From the NCBI GenBank assembly GCA_937907595.1, contig CALCXL010000703.1, forward strand, positions 1 to 10,268: a stretch of DNA of 10,268 nucleotides, written 5' to 3'. Under the pieces are notes generated by a model. It saw nothing but the letters and a program-made list of their open reading frames with translations. It was not told the DNA's origin and did not search any database. This DNA comes from an uncultured Pseudomonadota bacterium. Its GTDB lineage: Bacteria; Myxococcota_A; UBA796; UBA9615. Positions 6,500-10,268 of this stretch are shown here, piece after piece. Each line of letters begins with the position of its first letter. Position 1 is the first letter of the stretch. The position numbers and the translations under genes were made by a program.

Positions 6500-6503
6500 G
6501 CAG

Positions 6504-9500
6504 GTGAAGTCACGCCGCCGCACGCTGCCGGGCCCTGCCCGCCGGTCGACGCGCCTGCTGCTGCTGTTCGCGCTGGTGGCGTCGACGGTGCAGGCCCAGG
6601 ACGTCTTCGAGGAGGACCTGCGCGTCGACGCGTCCGAGGGCGTGATCCCCGTGGCCCGGATCCGCGCCGACCGCGGCCCCATCGACCACCTGGGCTGGGG
6701 CACCCCCGAGGACCTGTACGTCGATCTGGGGGCGGGCGCCGCGGTCTGCGTGCTGTCGGGCAACCTGGTGCTGTCGGTGCCGACCTTCGTGCGCGCGGAC
6801 CTGCCGGCCGACGGGCGCGTGGCCCTCACCTACAACCACCTGGACTCCGGCGGGTCGCCCGAGCTGGCCCCGGGCTGGAGCTGGGACCTGGGCCGCGCCA
6901 TCGTCCCGGGGGCCTGGGGCGATCGGGTGCTGGTGGACGCCGACGGGTTCCGGGACTCGTTCTTCGCCGGCCCCCCGCCCAGCGAAGCCGAGGCCGCCGA
7001 CCTGGCCGAGCAGATCGTGCGCTCGTGGCGTCGCAGCACCCCCGCCCGGCAGCGGCGCGAGGCCGGGGGGGAGGCGGCGCTGCGGGACCTGATGGCGTCG
7101 GACCCCCTCTTCTTCGGCGAGATGCGCGCGCGCTTCGTCGGGGACGCGCCCGAGCCCCCCCCGGACGCCGCCTGGCGCTCGGATCAGCGAGGCCGCCGGG
7201 TGCTGGCCCGCAGCGCGGACCGCCGGGAGCAGGTGCTCAGCCGGGCCGACGGCGGGGTGGAGGTCTACGCCGAGGAGGGCTGGCTGCTGCGGGTCGAGCC
7301 GGCCGGCCGCCCGCCCCTGGAGCTGGACCGCGAGAACGGCCGGGTGGTGGGCGTGGACCTGGACGGCCGGCGGGAGGTGCACGTCTACCGCGACAGCTAC
7401 GACCGCATCCAGGGCTTCCGCTCGGCCCAGGGCGAGGACGTGGGGCTGGAGTACGTCGGCCCCGCCCTGCACCGGGTGGAGACGCCGCGGGGCACCCTGC
7501 GCTTCGCCTACGACCAAAGCGGGCGTCTGGTCTCCATGCAGGGCCCCGACGGCGGCGTGAACCTGACCTACGACGATCGCTCGGGGCGGCTGCTGCACGG
7601 CTCGGGGCCGCGCGGGCGCGTGACCCTGGGCGACCCCACCGGCAGCGAGGAGCGCCTTGCGGTGACGGCGGAGGTCGACGGCGCCTCCGTCGACGTGTCC
7701 TGGGACGCCGAGCTCCGGGTGCGCACCGTGCAGCGCGGGGACGAGCGGGAGCGGGTGCGCTTCGACGAGCAGGGCCTGCCCCTGGAGGTGGAGAACGGCG
7801 ACGGCGCCTGGAGCTTCGCCTGGAGCGACCGGGGCCGGCTCCTGGAGGCCTCCACCGACGACCAGGAGGTCCGCTTCGAGCGGCGCGACGGGGGCGACCT
7901 GGGCGCGGTGGTCGACGTGGGCGGCCAGCGCGCGGCGGTGCGCGCAGACATGGCGCTGCGGGTCGGGGGTTGGAGCGAGCCGGAGGGGCACCGCACCGAC
8001 GTGACGCTGGACTCCGCGGGGTCGCCCGATCGCATCGAGCACCCCGGTGGCCGCCTGGAGCAGGTCTGGCGGGAGCGCTCGGGGCGGCTGCGCTCGGCGG
8101 AGATCGGTGGGGTGGGCGGGGTGTCGATCCGCCGGGACCGCCGGGGCATGGTGCGGTCCGTAGAGTCCGCCCTGGGCGCCTCGGCGGCGGTCGATCTGGA
8201 CGACGGCGGGCGGCTGCTGCGCTTCGAGCCCCCCGCAGGCGGGCGGGTGGAGCTGGCCCACGACGCCGGCGGCCGGCTGACCCGCATGGTGGACGGCGGC
8301 GTCGACCTGCTGCTGCGCTACGACGGCGGGCGCCTCGTCGGCTGGCGGGGGGGCTACCAGGACGTGAGCATCGCCCGCGCCAAGGGCGGCGCGATGCAGG
8401 AGGTGAGCACCGAGCGCGGGCGCTGGTCCGTCTCTCGCCGCGGCGCGCGCCTGGACGGCATGACCTGGGGCGGCGACCTGCGGCTGGATTGGGACGGGGC
8501 GGGCCGGCTCGTCGGCTGGAGCCGGGGGACCGATGGCCTGCGCTTTCGACGGGATCGGGGCGGCCTGATCGTGGGTTGGGGCAGCCCGTCGCGGGGGGAC
8601 GTCGTGCGCGGCTTGGACCGCTGGGGTCGCGCCGTGCAGGTCCAGAACGCCGGGTCGCGCTGGACGCTGGTCCGGGACCGCTCGGGGCGGGTGCGCAGCC
8701 TGGAGGCCCCGGCGGGCGGCACCTGGCGGCTGGATCGGGACGATGTCGGCCGCTTGACCCTCATCGCCGGCCCCCGCGACCTGCGCTGGCGGCTGGAGCG
8801 CGACGGGGCCGGGCGCCTGCAGGGCCTCCGGGTCGGCGGGGCCACCTGGGCCCTGCGCCGGGACCGGGCGGGCCGGGTGACGGACCTCACCGACCCCGAG
8901 GGCACCAGCAGCGCCGTGGTGCTGGACCGGGCCGGGCGCTGGACCGAGATCCAGCGCGCCGGGCTCCGGCCCCTGGGCGCCAACTACACGTCCTGGGGGC
9001 CCACCGCGGTGGCGGGGGGGCGCCGCAACTACGACGCCGACGGCGCCCTGGTGGGCTGGGCTCCGCAGGAGGCGATCGGCGAGTGGTTCCTGGACCGGCA
9101 CGCCGACGGCGTGGTGGCGACGATCGGCTGGCGGCGGGGTCGGTCGGTGCAGGCGGCCGGCGACGAGCTGCGTCGACGCATCACCCGCAGCGGCGACGTC
9201 CTGCGATCGGGGCCCTGGACCCTGCGCGGCGCCCAGGGGCGGATGGACCGCCTGGAGCTGCAGATCGGCGAGGCCGACGCCCTGACCTGGGCCCTGCGCC
9301 GGGACGCGGCCGGCCGGGCCGAGAGCCTGGAGTTCCCCGACGGATCGGTGGCGGCCGTCAGCCCCGGCACCGACGGCGAGGCCCGCGGGCTGACCCTGGA
9401 CGGCGACGGTTGGAGCCTGGAGCGCGACTCCCTGGGGCGCGTCACCGGCGCGCAGCGCGGCGATCGGACCTGGCGCCTGGCCCGGGACCCCCTTGGGCGG

Positions 9501-10268
9501 GTCTCCAGCTCCACGGTGTCCGCCCCTGCCGGAGCTGGCTTCCGCGTCTCCCTGCAGCCCCTGGACGCCAGCGGCCCCGGCGAGACCACCCTGGCCGAGG
9601 CCCTGGGGGTGCAGACGGGCGACCCCGGGGAGGGCGACGAGCGGCCGGCCGGCTCCCTGCGGGTGGAGGTCGACGTGGAGGGCGGCGGGCGCCTGCTGGG
9701 CTACGACGAGCTGCGCACCGCGCTGGGTCGCCTGGCCGGGGTCGAGGGGTTCTGGGGCACGACGGGCGGGGAGGCCGAGGGCGATCTGGACGTGTCGGTG
9801 GACCCGAGCCTGCGCGACGGCAGCGGGCTGCAGGCCGCGGGCGACGTCATCGGCGACGTGCTGGCCCAGCTCCTGGATCCCGGCGACGGCTCGGCCATCC
9901 CGCCGCGCTGGGGCGGTGAGCTGCTGCGCTCCAGCACCGGCGCGGCGCTCCTTCCCTCGCCCAGCGGCCGTGGCGTCGGCGAGGCGGTGCAGGACGGGGT
10001 GGCCTACGCCCGGCTGCCCGGCGCGTCGGGGGGCACGATCACCTGGTTGGGCCCCGGGGCGACGATCGACGGCCTGCGCCTGCCCAGCCCCTCGGGCCAC
10101 TGGCTGACCCCGGCGGGCTGGCTGGGTCGGCCCACCCCCGGCGGCGGCGAGGACCCGTCCCCGCGCGCCCCCCTGGACCCGGCCCCCGCCATGGGGCCGG
10201 GGGCGGCGGTCGAGGCCTGGTGGGCGGGCTTCGCGCTGCCGCCCGACGGGCTCGCCGTGCTGCCCCCG
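6504..10268 (+). CDS. Exported RHS/YD-repeat protein, 3' end beyond the window
   Basis: Open for 1255 codons with no stop before the right edge. The N-terminus has a basic stretch, a hydrophobic core (LLLLFALVAS) and a cleavage site near Q30-A31, a Sec signal peptide. Residues about 70-155 match the head of RHS-type shells: DLYVDLGAG, C82, SGNL (85-88), LTYN (108-111), then GWSWDLG and DADGFRDSFF. A charged helical insert follows at about 160-218. Near-canonical YD repeats come next (FAYDQSGRL, LTYDDRSGRL, about 333-360), then a long array of diverged repeats to about 1012, many of the form W-x-L-x-R-D-x-x-G-R. Residues 1013-1255 leave the repeat pattern and I do not recognise them. RHS shells usually encapsulate a C-terminal toxin or act at the surface; any effector tip would lie past the window. 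The signal peptide argues for Sec export rather than T6SS loading. It probably shares a transcript with the nuclease-like gene. Confidence 0.9.
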   Translation, partial: MKSRRRTLPGPARRSTRLLLLFALVASTVQAQDVFEEDLRVDASEGVIPVARIRADRGPIDHLGWGTPEDLYVDLGAGAAVCVLSGNLVLSVPTFVRADLPADGRVALTYNHLDSGGSPELAPGWSWDLGRAIVPGAWGDRVLVDADGFRDSFFAGPPPSEAEAADLAEQIVRSWRRSTPARQRREAGGEAALRDLMASDPLFFGEMRARFVGDAPEPPPDAAWRSDQRGRRVLARSADRREQVLSRADGGVEVYAEEGWLLRVEPAGRPPLELDRENGRVVGVDLDGRREVHVYRDSYDRIQGFRSAQGEDVGLEYVGPALHRVETPRGTLRFAYDQSGRLVSMQGPDGGVNLTYDDRSGRLLHGSGPRGRVTLGDPTGSEERLAVTAEVDGASVDVSWDAELRVRTVQRGDERERVRFDEQGLPLEVENGDGAWSFAWSDRGRLLEASTDDQEVRFERRDGGDLGAVVDVGGQRAAVRADMALRVGGWSEPEGHRTDVTLDSAGSPDRIEHPGGRLEQVWRERSGRLRSAEIGGVGGVSIRRDRRGMVRSVESALGASAAVDLDDGGRLLRFEPPAGGRVELAHDAGGRLTRMVDGGVDLLLRYDGGRLVGWRGGYQDVSIARAKGGAMQEVSTERGRWSVSRRGARLDGMTWGGDLRLDWDGAGRLVGWSRGTDGLRFRRDRGGLIVGWGSPSRGDVVRGLDRWGRAVQVQNAGSRWTLVRDRSGRVRSLEAPAGGTWRLDRDDVGRLTLIAGPRDLRWRLERDGAGRLQGLRVGGATWALRRDRAGRVTDLTDPEGTSSAVVLDRAGRWTEIQRAGLRPLGANYTSWGPTAVAGGRRNYDADGALVGWAPQEAIGEWFLDRHADGVVATIGWRRGRSVQAAGDELRRRITRSGDVLRSGPWTLRGAQGRMDRLELQIGEADALTWALRRDAAGRAESLEFPDGSVAAVSPGTDGEARGLTLDGDGWSLERDSLGRVTGAQRGDRTWRLARDPLGRVSSSTVSAPAGAGFRVSLQPLDASGPGETTLAEALGVQTGDPGEGDERPAGSLRVEVDVEGGGRLLGYDELRTALGRLAGVEGFWGTTGGEAEGDLDVSVDPSLRDGSGLQAAGDVIGDVLAQLLDPGDGSAIPPRWGGELLRSSTGAALLPSPSGRGVGEAVQDGVAYARLPGASGGTITWLGPGATIDGLRLPSPSGHWLTPAGWLGRPTPGGGEDPSPRAPLDPAPAMGPGAAVEAWWAGFALPPDGLAVLPP
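8535..9500 (+). repeat. Array of Trp/Arg-Asp variants of the YD repeat (within the RHS gene)
   Basis: Within the RHS gene, the codons for the leading Trp of W-x-L-x-R-D-x-x-G-R units begin at 8661, 8724, 8787, 8847, 9288, 9411 and 9471. Adjacent copies are 20 or 21 codons apart, the normal YD-repeat period. Weaker units (FRRDRGG near 8536, VVLDRAGR near 8920) fill the series. Examples are WTLVRDRSGRV, WRLERDGAGRL and WALRRDRAGRV. The Tyr of the usual Y-D motif is replaced by Arg, and Trp marks the preceding strand. Confidence 0.75.

Noticed and set aside
6507..6530. Twin-arginine (Tat) signal in the RHS protein (SRRRTLP)
   Set aside because: The motif is imperfect and lies far before the hydrophobic core; the core and cleavage site fit an ordinary Sec signal.
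6338..9919. Plus-strand open frame of about 1193 codons overlapping the RHS gene
   Set aside because: Its product is nearly all Gly/Arg/Ala/Pro, and it overlaps the end of the nuclease-like gene. The frame beginning at 6504 has the signal peptide and the RHS motifs.
6510..10100. Minus-strand open frame of about 1196 codons opposite the RHS gene
   Set aside because: It is antisense to the RHS frame and made of low-complexity Ala/Pro/Gln/His/Gly sequence with no domains. Long antisense frames are expected at this GC content.
1..10268. CRISPR arrays, tRNA or rRNA genes, transposase genes
   Set aside because: I saw no regularly spaced identical repeats, no tRNA- or rRNA-like stretch and no transposase-like product in either strand.

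Overview
The window is uniformly very GC-rich, with G or C at nearly every third codon position. It is gene-dense and holds seven protein genes and no RNA genes. The C-terminus of the first gene carries a MYXO-CTERM-like sorting signal (Cys-x-Cys, hydrophobic helix, Arg-rich tail), preceded by an acidic DDDDDSAGDDDDS linker. Together with the exported beta-barrel, the carboxypeptidase-regulatory-like/PDZ protein and a long exported YD-repeat protein, this points to a diderm of the Myxococcota or a related former deltaproteobacterial lineage. That assignment is an inference from gene content.

Layout. (1) Bases 34-1388, plus strand: the 3' part of a surface protein with Ig-like and fibronectin type III (FN3) domains and a MYXO-CTERM tail, overlapping by 4 bp (ATGA) a small outer-membrane beta-barrel gene. 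(2) Bases 1389-1434: a short convergent spacer with two small hairpins. (3) Bases 1435-5650, minus strand, transcribed right to left: an exported two-domain carboxypeptidase-regulatory-like protein with a PDZ domain (5650-4643); overlapping it by 4 bp (GTGA), a short penicillin-acylase-like protein that appears to lack the catalytic serine and most of the beta chain (4646-3618); a 182-bp spacer filled by a 155-bp unit with 20-bp inverted-repeat ends; and a 666-residue polytopic membrane protein resembling GT-C glycosyltransferases, with a large soluble domain inserted (3435-1435). (4) Bases 5651-5769: a divergent intergenic region. (5) Bases 5770 to the right edge, plus strand: a 223-residue protein with a possible PD-(D/E)xK nuclease signature, then the first 1255 codons of an exported RHS/YD-repeat protein that runs off the window. 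That gene is the longest in the window and has no stop before the right edge.

How the genes fit together. Five of the seven products look envelope-associated: MYXO-CTERM surface protein, outer-membrane barrel, multi-spanning membrane protein, secreted PDZ protein and exported RHS protein. The acylase-like gene is translationally coupled to the PDZ gene but has no visible signal peptide. I see no complete, recognisable defence or secretion system. The points that most deserve a second look are the apparently nucleophile-less, shortened acylase next to an inverted-repeat unit; the RHS protein whose repeats shift from YD to a W-x-L-x-R-D form; and the first ~30 bases, which read as though inverted relative to the first gene.
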